NCBI GenBank assembly: GCA_029204225.1
Contig: CM055099.1
Location: forward strand, 60,777,449-60,841,448
DNA from: Diphasiastrum complanatum
Lineage: Eukaryota > Streptophyta > Lycopodiopsida > Lycopodiales > Lycopodiaceae
Length of the DNA: 64,000 nt
Direction of reading: 5' to 3'
Made by a program: the position numbers and the translations under genes. Below are positions 21,021 to 33,046 of this stretch, in pieces (position 1 is the stretch's first letter; every line of letters starts with the position of its first letter). The notes under the pieces are model-generated. The model saw nothing but the letters and a program-made list of their open reading frames with translations. It searched no databases and was not told where the DNA came from.

Positions 21021-21196
21021 ATATCGCTCTCAAGCACGCTCTTTCACCGTTCTAGATTTTGCCCTCTCACAGTGCGCTCGAGTCCGATACCGCTGGTATT
21101 CCAATATCGCTTTTGAGCGCGCATCTCGTCCATAAAATAATCTCTGTAGATCTTGCGCTCAAAACTGATATTAAGTTCTGGTATCGATCTCTAGCG
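21021..21196. repeat. 80-bp-period array of alternating 16-bp motifs, right
   Basis: Reverse copies start (A/G)TATC at 21021, 21104 and 21181, with the AGC(G/A) half exactly 12 bases on. Forward copies have GATA(C/T) at 21086 and 21167, with CGCT 11 bases before. Same-orientation spacings are 83, 77 and 81 bp. Read along each transcript, the order matches that of the left array. Confidence 0.8.
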
Positions 21197-21282
21197 CCCT
21201 TTCATTGCAAAATTTTTTGTTTTCATCCACTTTTCTTTTGTTCGATTTTTTTTTTTTTGTTTATTTTTTTCCTCTGAGTATG

Positions 21283-22170
21283 ATGGCTAGGACCAAATCC
21301 ATTGCCCATGCCATAACCACTGTACAGCCATCCCATTCACGTGTTCCCCTTGGTACTAGCCGTAGGCATGGCAGGAAGCAGGTCTGGCTGAGGGAGATAA
21401 GAAAACTCCAGAGATCAACTGAATTGTTGATCCCTAGAGCTCGAGCTCCTTTCAGCCGATCTATACGGAATGTCACTCTGTCACTTGGGCTGGATGTTCG
21501 TTTTGCCGTGACAGCCATGCAGGGTGCTGCAAAAGATTTTTTATCCTAGTTTTTTGAGGATTCGTGTCTTTTGGCAGTGCATGGTAAGCGTGTCACCATC
21601 ATGCCGAAGGATTTTGTCATTCTCAAAAGGCTTCGGGACAGATATTTTGGTCTGCATGTTGATAATGCCAGCACCTCCAGAGACCTGCCTCTGGATAGAA
21701 CCGATTTGCCTACTACCTCTAGGAGGAAGAGAAAGCAGCCTGTCCCCAAGAAGGCTGGATCTCGTAGGCCAGCTGCTTCCCTTCCTCCTAGAGTTATCCC
21801 GGCCAAGAGATCTCGTGTCTTCTTGAGCTCTGAGTCAGATGCTGGAGAATCTGACTCAAATCGAGAATCTTCACCCCTTCCTCCATCTGTTATTCGTCCA
21901 GCTCCTCAGCATGTTTCATCACCAAAAGTGTTGATTACCCAAGAGGAGCTAGACAAAATAAGAGAGAAATATGTAAATATTGTTTCCACTTCTGTTTCCA
22001 CTCCTGTACATAATCTTTTTGTGAGAATTCCATACGATCCAGCCCAAGTTTTTTTTTATTCTGACCATTATAATCCATACGAGGCCTACCTAGCTAACAA
22101 AATTGATTTTCTTGGCAACGTTTTTGATTTTTTTTTCTTCCACATACACGTAGAAGCTTTAGATTAGGTC
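21283..22170 (+). pseudogene. Histone H3-like protein with long C-terminal extension (premature stop)
   Basis: Starts MARTK, as H3 does (a second ATG lies one codon upstream at 21280). Residues 35-50 read WLREIRKLQRSTELLI, matching the H3 αN region. Then follow an α1-like SRSIRNVTLSLG, LDVRF, an α2-like AVTAMQGAAKDFLS, and [21 protein letters not shown], matching H3 [21 protein letters not shown]. Residue 89 is a TAG (21547-21549). Against canonical H3 about three residues are missing after DVRF, and the tail lysines other than K4 are not kept. AAKDFL resembles CENH3, while VTIMPKD resembles canonical H3. A Lys/Arg- and Ser/Asp-rich tail (residues about 120-230) and a further segment follow, which H3 proteins lack. 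It is not a standard host H3 gene: the stop, the deletion, the extension and the setting argue against that. Confidence 0.8.
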
Positions 22171-23421
22171 TCAAATTTTGTGCCAAGCTAAAAGATAAGA
22201 CTTCAAAAGTTTCAGATGCAATAGTAGAGGCCGGAGTTTCTTTTTTGCAGAATAGTATTAGTTTCGATTCCCATGGTACAATTTTTATAGTTAGTCCATT
22301 TTTCATGGAAGCGGTAAAGGCGAAAGAAGCCAATTTTGAGAAGGCTGTCTATTTTATCGAGTGTAGTCCTATGGTGAAATTCTATTTGATTCCATATGAA
22401 AATAAGTAAGGATTGCTCTTTTGTTTTTGTTGCTTTAATCTGGATTGTTGCATGCCTCATTGCTTTAATAAGAACGGAATTTTTTCATAAATATGAATTT
22501 ATCGATATTTGTATCTTGGTTGTTGTAGTCGGCATTGGAGCCTAAACATTCTTTTTGTAAAGATAAATAAGGAGGGAGTATCAAATTTTCTAGGTGTAAA
22601 ATTAAACTCAACTGCAAATACACATAGAGAATTTGAATCTCTACTTCATGATGCCGTTCGAGAAATACCGACAACGGCAACTTCAATTGGAGATATAACC
22701 ATTAAATCTCTCAAAGTATATTCAATTTATTTCTGATATGCATGTATTCAATTTTTAATCCAAATGTATTGTCATAGCATAAATAAAATTTCTATCATAA
22801 TATTACTAATTTTCGTTCTATATATGCAGTGTGTACAACAAAATGACGCTTTTAGTTGTGCATGGTTCGTCTTGTACAATACGAAACTATTTTTTGAATG
22901 GTATAATTACAAACGGATGTTGATATTGAAAAGGTAATATTCTATTCATTTGTAGTTCATTTCATTCTGATTCATATTTTATTACTATCATTGTTTGTAA
23001 TTTGCTGATTCTCGTGTTTTGTGATGACAGTTCATTCTTGAGACGTATACTCCTGATGATGTATATAGATTTCAGCAAGAGTTGATCAGAACCTTTGCCC
23101 AGTACGGTGTAAGTGTTGCACCTGCAATCGAGGGCCCTCAAAGGAAGCTGCTCCTGCCTTAACAGCCTTTCAGGTTGTTCAGGATGTAGATCTTATTTTA
23201 TATGATCAAAAAGGAATAAAAGTCCTTCCTAATACAGAGGAAGGCAATTTTGTAGCAGCTATTCCTCTTGCCTTAAATGGCATTGAGGCCCTTCTCGAAA
23301 CAGAGGAGGGCAAGATTATAGAAGGAGTTGTTGCCTTATCAGTTCCTAATACTGATATAGACAATATAGAAAAATTGATTGAATAGAGGATGGGACCGCC
23401 ACCAATTTTGGTGGGGAATAC
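22145..23421 (+). pseudogene. Continuation of the H3-like gene: C-terminal extension exons
   Basis: After a T-run with an apparent frame change, the frame RSFRLGLKFCAKLKDKTS continues to FYLIPYENK at about 22407, where GTAAGG could be a donor. Further coding blocks bounded by splice-like sites: about 22557-22718 (NFLGVKLNSTANTHREFESLL; donor GTATAT), about 22830-22935 (between ATATATGCAG and GTAATA), and from about 23032 (after GATGACAG) FILETYTPDDVYRFQQELIRTFAQYG. With a one-base shift the last block reaches a stop at about 23386. The gene is interrupted at 23422 by an LTR-like end. The extension has no recognised domain. Exon limits are inferred. Confidence 0.45.
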
Positions 23422-23658
23422 TGTTGGAGGGTTTGCCGATATCAAGGCAATTAGATTATTCATTTATCAGAAGGTAATAAGTGAGAGGGATTTTGCACCC
23501 TATGTGTGTAATGTTCATTTCAATATGAGCAGGTCAAACCTCGATCAAATTGGAATTGGATGTCCTTGCTCTTCTATCTTGCTTCATCTCTCATGCTTTA
23601 TTTGGATTTTGATGTTGCTTGGTTTTGCTAATTGTTGGAATTGATCCTTGTTATACTT

Positions 23659-23663
<5 letters not shown>

Positions 23664-23735
<72 letters not shown>
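23664..23735 (+). repeat. (GA)n microsatellite in the left arm
   Basis: 72 bp of GA. It lies at the equivalent point to the (CT)n(CA)n tract of the right arm. Confidence 0.95.
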
Positions 23736-23738
<3 letters not shown>

Positions 23739-24520
23739 AAGCTTGATCTTTGGTTGAGTAATATTTTGGATCGTAGTGTTAATTTTGAAATCATAATCAT
23801 GTGTATGAATCTGAACTATGCTATCGCTCTCATGGGAACGAATCTCCGCGTGACACCTTAATCTTCTTCATCCTTTGATGCTTGATTGTGCTAGGATCTA
23901 GGGTTGAAGGTGGATAGGAAATACTCGCTTCATATTCAATGGTCTATCACCCTTCAGGGTGGAAAGCCATGAGGTAACTCAAACAAAGTCTACACTATCT
24001 CTACACTTATGGCAAAGTATTTTAGTAGTAGTGTTTTCAAAATATAAGACTTCACAATGAGGCATATAGGTTAACTTTCCGTCATAATGGGAGTTCCATG
24101 ATAGTAATTGGGTGGTGATATAAAGGATGTTGACACCATTGGCATGCTTTGTGGTATCAGCATATAAGCTCTATTTTTTTTGAAATGGTAGATGTGGTTG
24201 CTAGGGCACAAGTAAAATGTGGAGAATCAACAAGATTGTAGTCTCATAGACCACTAGGCCTCCTATGTGATAGTGACATGTGTCTCTGTTGTATCCTTGC
24301 TAGGGTGGATTAGATACTTATGTGAAACTACCTTTTCCCTTCATCCATGTGGCACTCAGAACATATAACTTGGCCTAGAATTTTCCTCTAAACATGGAGG
24401 AGTAAACACTTGTTAAAGCAACTAAAAAAATGCTGATTAGCACCAATGCATTTTCAAGATGATGAATTGCAATTGAGAATATGCTATAGAGATGCTCAAA
24501 TTGAGCATTGTCGATGAGAT

Positions 24521-24759
24521 GCATGCCACAATGTGCTTTCTAGCACGCCTCAAGCTTGGATTGACATTCAAGCACAACAACGAACTCTTGAAGGATCAAG
24601 TGGCATAGAAAGAAAACGCCTTTAAGACCAAGAGGAGCCTTGTGGGTGACATGCATGCCACAATATGCTTTCGAGCACACCTCAAGCTTGGATTGACATT
24701 CAAGCGCAACAACCAAACCAACTTGCATAAAAAGAAAATGCCTTTAAGCCCAAGAGGAG
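24521..24759 (+). repeat. Tandem duplication, 132-bp period
   Basis: Two diverged copies starting GCATGCCACAAT at 24521 and 24653, each ending with a CAAGAGGAG-type stretch. It lies in the loop of the foldback-like unit. Confidence 0.8.
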
Positions 24760-24999
24760 TAATTTTTAGTGACTAGTGTAGTGGGTTTCTTTCCTTGCCT
24801 ATCCTCAATCCAAGATCTAATCAATCTAGCATCAAGGAGATGAAGTTAGTTGTCACGTGTAGGTTCGTTCCCATGAGAGCGATAGTATAGTTTAGATTTT
24901 AACATAAATGGAGGATCTAACACTAACATCCATTAACACTAAGCATTAACACTACATCCATTAACCCTAAATCCACAATAATGATAGGAACTTACTCTT

Positions 25000-25003
<4 letters not shown>

Positions 25004-25059
<56 letters not shown>

Positions 25060-25062
25060 ACA
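25004..25062 (+). repeat. (CT)n(CA)n compound microsatellite in the right arm
   Basis: CT repeats to 25034, then CA repeats to 25062. The mirrored arm has GA only. Confidence 0.95.
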
Positions 25063-25548
25063 ATAAGCATAAAAAATAGCAATCCCAATAATGATCAAAT
25101 CCAACAATTAGTAAAATCCAAAGAAAGCATGAGAGATGGAGGAAAAGAGAGGAGGAGCAAGGACATTCATCAATCCATTTCTAAAGGGAACCAATCTGCT
25201 TTATTGAAATGAGGAAATGAACATCAGAAGCAACTCGAGTTGGTCCCTTTATATAGTAGAGAGGAGGACCCTAACCTCTGAATCCTATTGGTCCAATCTT
25301 GCCTCTCTTTTTATTCAAATTTAAAAAAGTGTGGGAACCATCAAAATTGGAGGGAAACCCAACTTGACATTTAGGCTCTGCGACATTAAAAGTCCTGCAA
25401 AAAGGCCTGAAGTCCTTTTATTAACTTCTAACTAATCAATCAAATAACTATGTGATCATTGGGTTGGACTTACACACGCAGGGTGCCAAATCCCTCTCAC
25501 TTATTAACTAGGATTAGGGTTGCCTTGGGATCCGCAAACCCTCCAACA

Positions 25549-28420
<2,872 letters not shown>

Positions 28421-28425
28421 GCAAG

Positions 28426-28450
28426 GAAGGCCCGAGGGCTTCGGGCCTTC
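28426..28450. repeat. Short GC-rich hairpin
   Basis: Arms GAAGGCCCGA and TCGGGCCTTC with a 5-base GGGCT loop. It lies just before a 20-plus base T-run. Confidence 0.75.
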
Positions 28451-28510
28451 TCCTACGTAATGCGATTGTGCGAAGGTTTTTTTTTTTTTTTTTTTTTTTT
28501 TTCCTTTCTT

Positions 28511-28527
28511 GGCCGTACGGTACGGCC
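28511..28527. repeat. Palindrome between two T-runs
   Basis: GGCCGTAC and GTACGGCC around a single G. T-runs lie on both sides (about 28479-28502 and 28543-28559). Confidence 0.75.
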
Positions 28528-28654
28528 GTACACGTGGACCAGTTTTTTTTTTTTTTTTTCAACTTTTTGTCATTTTTTTTCTAGCAAATTTTTTTACGTT
28601 TGTGGTGGAATGTGGATGTGGACAGCCAATGACGGGCTACCACATAGCACATGC

Positions 28655-28770
28655 ACATTCCACCGGAGAGAGGAGAGAGAACGTGCATTTCACCGAAGAG
28701 AGAAGAAAGAAAGTGAATTCCATCGAAAAGAGGAGAAAGAATGATAGATTCCTTGGAGAGAGAAAATTGG
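28655..28770 (+). repeat. Purine-rich degenerate minisatellite
   Basis: About four copies of a roughly 30-bp unit of the form CATTYCACCGGAGAGAGGAGA, with increasing divergence. Confidence 0.55.
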
Positions 28771-31700
28771 ATGGACATTATGCTCATGGAATTGGTCCCA
28801 AAATAACAAGGACACATGAGCACAAGGCATTACGTATGGTGGAAGGCACTCTTGAGAGTCTTTTGTGCCTTGCATAAAGACCAAATACCAAGGGAAAGTT
28901 TAGTATGGTGGAAGCCCGTCCAAGAGCCTTATGTGCATGGAGGGACCTTGCAAAAGACCTCGGGACTTTCACGACGTAATGCCAGGTGAGAAGGTGGAAA
29001 GAGAATACACATTTTGGAGAAAGAATGCACATTTTGGAGATACACTGACAGATGTCGGGGGAGAGAGAAAGGTGGCCTCCAAAATACACACAAAACCTTA
29101 GCACTTGGCATTACTTATACGAATTCATCTGCATCTAAAAGGAAAAGTTATTTGGGCGGTTTGCCCTCCCAAACCGTTTTGCCGAAAAAGGGTGGAGTAG
29201 CCCGAGGTGCAAAACGGTCAAGGAGGACCTTCCTGGGTGGAAAAACATTTTTTAAATCCTTTTATTAGTCATAATTTTACATGTACCTTCCGAACGAAAA
29301 TTGCACTTAAGAAAAGGTAACAGAAATTTATATGCACTTTCGCGCATATGAAAGGTGCATGTAAATTTTTTTGAGCATAAAAGGGAGTCGCATGGATTCT
29401 GCTCAGGCAGACGTCTCCCTTTTCTTCGTAGAAAAAAACTGATTTTAGGATCTAAAATTTACTTGCCCATAAAGACCTTTAAAGGTTATATGAATTTTGA
29501 TTGATTCCATAGATGGTTTCATCACCTAAAATCAATTTTTAATGTTTTTTGAAGGAAACTTAGTGGCCTTCTCAAGCGGAATTGAATGTGTGCAACATTT
29601 TTTAATATTATTTAATCACACTGAACTTTCGACAAAATTTGCCCTTACTTTCACTTTTCTTTGTAATTTTCTATTTTCAAAAGAAAAAAGAAAATTTAAT
29701 CTTGGGAAAGATTAGCCTCCTTGGCCCTTTCTTTTCACATTAATGCCCTTGGCCAAAGGACCTCGAGGTGAAAGGGCCTCGAAGGGTGACCTCATTCCTT
29801 GCCTTCATAATTTTTTTGTCTTGGCCTTTATACAAGGAATGATGTTTTTAATGAGTGTTACATGTGGCCAGAATTATTTTAAGAGTGACATGAGGCACAT
29901 GTCAACTTTTGAAATAATCCTTACCACATGTAAAGGTCTCATAGAGTCCATTTCCAAATACATTATGGTCTCGAGTGGCTTTCTTGCGTTAAATGAGGAT
30001 GATTACATGGCAAGAATTGCCCAAAGTTCACATGAGCTGCCCAACAAGTGCCTTCAAGCCACTTCACACTTGAAATTGCTTGCATAAGGTGCTTTTAAGT
30101 TGGTTTACAACCAGAATGGTTGCTTAAATAATCACTCTAAATCGTATGGCGATGGACCGCCAAGCAAGGGCCCATTCTACTTGCCCTTAAATCTCAACTC
30201 GCCTTACCACCAGTGCTCACCAAAATTCATGGGCAAGATCCTCACTAAAGAGAATGGATTTTGCCTAACACATTTCATAGTACATAAAACTCTCAAATCT
30301 AAAAAAAGATTTACGGATGAAATTAGCGCCCAAAAATTAGTTTATGTGTTTTGTAAATTCAAAATTTATGGCTCTTGTTTTTGCACATTTTGTTAATAAA
30401 AATATGCAAATGTTAAAAGTAAGGGTGACTCAAAATTAACTTTAGAATGGTGAGCTTGTCATTATTCATTGATTAAAATAACCCAAAAGGACATGCAAGG
30501 CTTTACTATTGCACTAAGATGGCCCAATGTTTCATAGGAGGTGGGCAACGAAGGACATATCTTTGGGCATGGGAGAAGCGCATGGCATCTCAGCTTTCTC
30601 CATGGCAGCTCGATGGCCATTGTATTTTCTCTCTTTTTGAAGCTTTGTTGTGTTGGATTGTGACGAAGAGTTATAGAATGTCCTCGTGATGAAGAGAAGA
30701 GGATTTGGCAAATGTGACTGGGCCATCTCACTTTTTGGGGTTTTAGAACCCTAAAACTTATGGTGAATTTTTTTTTCTAACATGTTATAAAGAGAGATCT
30801 CTAGAACATTGAGATAGGATGTTAGAGTGAGAGATTCACAAATTGTGACACATTCATCTTAAAAGAGTTAGGTAACACAAAATATCATAATTTAAAGTAC
30901 GATTAATTTAAGATTGAGGCATGGGGATAAATCAATAGAGGTATGGTGAAATGTCTATATATTTTTAATCATCTTGACATATCGGGGGGCCTCCGAGGGC
31001 GTTCCACCCACGAGACACAATTTTTTTCACTTTTTTTTAGTTTTAATTTTTTTTTAACACGCACCTTCTGGCGGAAGGTGCATGTAATAAAACGATAAAT
31101 TTTTTTATGTGCACGTTTCGGCAACCAAAAGATGCATGTAAACTCATTTCTACAGATTATGTTGTGGTAGCCATCACCATTTCTTCATTAAAAAGTTAAA
31201 AATGAGATTACAATTGATTTTAGTATATATAGATTCATTTCGCATTCTAATTTCAACTTTGTATAAAAATATGCAATAAAGCACACAAAGCTAAAAAGAA
31301 AAAATAGTTGAGGTCTGGGAATCCTATTGATCATGGGTCAAAAACCAGTATTAATAATTTGTCCTGAATTGCAAAAAGTATATGCAACGAGTTTATGAGG
31401 AATTGAGATCAACAATGCATAGATCATGAATTATCTTCAAATGTGCTTAGCATGCAAGGTAATTAAGTTATATGCAATGTGTTTAAGAGAAACAGTGCAA
31501 AGATCATGAATTATAATCCAATGTGCTTAGCATGCAAGCTAGTCTCAAACAACCCACAACCCATGATACAGTGAAATGACATTCCAACAAATTGCCACTA
31601 AAAATTTACCCTTTTTTGGTGACCTGACTAAGTCTCTACACTGCCCAGCAGCCTCACTGGTCTGTGGCAGAGATGCTCAGAGGCTACACAATAGTATATG

Positions 31701-32625
31701 TGACAGGCCCCGGCAACACACGAGTAATTGAGTTTAGCCTTCGGCATTTTATCTGTTGTTAGTACTAAAAACTGAGAAACTACAGAGTTAGAGTTATAGT
31801 AGCTACTAGCGTGGACAGATCCAAAGCCACACAGCACAAAAGTAGCTGGGGATGAACTCTCAGATTTGCTGAAGCCAATGTTCGATCCAAGCTGCCGACG
31901 ATCAGCAAGCCATGGCGCCGCGTAGCTATAACTTATAGACTTGTAGTAGTATGTATAATGCGTGATTAGTGCAGGATCTTGCAGGCATTGTTGTACGGAG
32001 ATAGAAATGGCACTGTAGTTGATCTTCTGAAGAACGAAAATGGTTTGAAAGTACTACTAAATATGCTTTGTGATATGAAAAGGAAGAAGCCTAGAAGGGT
32101 AGAAGCTATGCAATTGAGGAAGATGCGAGACGGGGTTAAACCTTAAAGCCTGTTTGATGGCTTGCGTAAGAACCTCGATTTTGCTCGCTAGTGCGTACGG
32201 GTAGACGTCTATGCCGGCGAGGACGAAAATTTTCGTGAGAAAGGATAGTACGGAAGAACTCAGATGGGTCCACTTCCGATCCTGATGCAAGTTACAAAGT
32301 TACAGCGTACGTCGCTGCACTTTCGAAAGATGTATCAAGTTTCAAAATGCTGGAGGAGTATTCAAGTTAATCCCTCTGGCTGGTGATTGTAGCTTTGCAA
32401 GACGACGGGCGATAAACGGCATGGAAGTTTATGCACAGATCTGATCTTTCCACGAAGATTCAGATGCTTTGATGAAAAGGAAGTGATATGTTCATTTACA
32501 TCATAGGCGAAGGTAGCTAGATACTTGAGTTGAAATTTGGTTTTGAACAACGACTCGTGTGAATTTGTATGCATTACTTCATATTTCACGTGGATTAGCT
32601 TGAAGCTCTGCAAACCTTGAAGAAA
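28771..32625. other. Intergenic, including upstream region of the TBL gene
   Basis: No gene recognised. Contains short recurring hairpins of the type TGCACCTTC...GAAGGTGCATGTAA at 29328-29375, 31060-31092 and 31108-31143; a related copy is at 44821-44866. No clear TATA box is assigned to the TBL gene. Confidence 0.4.
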
Positions 32626-32872
32626 ATGAAATCACCTACAGCTTCAGAGATGTCGGGTACGATTGCGCCACTGCCACAGAAAAACTCCTCATGCGTATAC
32701 ATTCCACTGTTGATGATTACACTGCTGATTGTTCAGCTATATTTCTCGAGCGATCCGCCGTTTCGCCTCTCGCAGCAAGCTGTCGATCCTTCCAACGTTG
32801 ATGGACTGCATCCGGCATCATTATCTCCTGAGGCTTACAGAAAATTTCCTGAGTCTGGTGAGCTCACAACAG
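32626..32872 (+). CDS. TBL gene exon 1
   Basis: Start at ATG 32626. Encodes the cytosolic tail, membrane anchor and a short stem ending ELTT. The exon ends ACAACAG before GTTCTG. A TTG nine bases earlier is not taken as a start. Confidence 0.85.
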
Positions 32873-32960
32873 GTTCTGCTGCTTAGAACTGTTCTCTTGT
32901 GTACCATCTTTCGACCTCCTTGTTTGCCAGCCTTTGAGAAGTGTTTTGGTTGAAACTATG

Positions 32961-33046
<86 letters not shown>

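Larger units (their letters stand above)
20400..21279. promoter_or_regulatory. Bidirectional promoter region with two matching repeat-bearing leaders
   Basis: Separates the minus-strand gene (ATG 20378) from the H3-like gene (ATG 21283). The centre (20700-20950) has five CACGTG G-boxes. A TATAAATA on the minus strand lies at 20690-20697, and a weaker TATACATAA on the plus strand at 20962-20970. Between each TATA and its gene lies an array of a 16-bp motif (20411-20640 and 21021-21196) with the same order in both transcripts. The arrays are therefore probably in transcribed leaders. The arrangement is read from the sequence; the promoter role is inferred. Confidence 0.6.
23422..25548. mobile_element. 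Foldback-like unit with LTR-like inverted arms
   Basis: The left end begins TGTTGGAGGGTTTGC at 23422. The right end is its reverse complement, finishing CAAACCCTCCAACA at 25548. Arm similarity extends inward to about 23935 on the left and 24795 on the right, including a shared block starting CTATCGCTCTCATGGG. The right arm is complete, with TATATAAAGG and AATAAA on the minus strand like an LTR; the left arm has lost that part. Each arm holds a microsatellite at the same place. No matching flanking target duplication is visible. It could be two opposed LTRs of one family or a true foldback. Confidence 0.6.

Noticed and set aside
21283-21640. A normal host histone H3 or CENH3 gene
   Set aside because: The stop at codon 89, the loss of three residues after DVRF, the missing tail lysines and the long extension do not fit either.
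17441-23421. Endogenous giant-virus or Polinton insertion
   Set aside because: Histones occur in some large DNA viruses, but no capsid, packaging ATPase, DNA polymerase or virus-like gene is seen, and the genes appear to have introns and a plant-type promoter.
23650-25062. CRISPR-like or regular spacer array
   Set aside because: The repeats here are two microsatellites in inverted arms and one 132-bp duplication; there are no short direct repeats with unique spacers.
28479-28584. Poly-Phe/Lys frames
   Set aside because: They come from T-runs and have no coding value.
29743-30087. 114-codon plus-strand frame
   Set aside because: No recognised domain and no start or promoter context; base composition resembles its non-coding surroundings.
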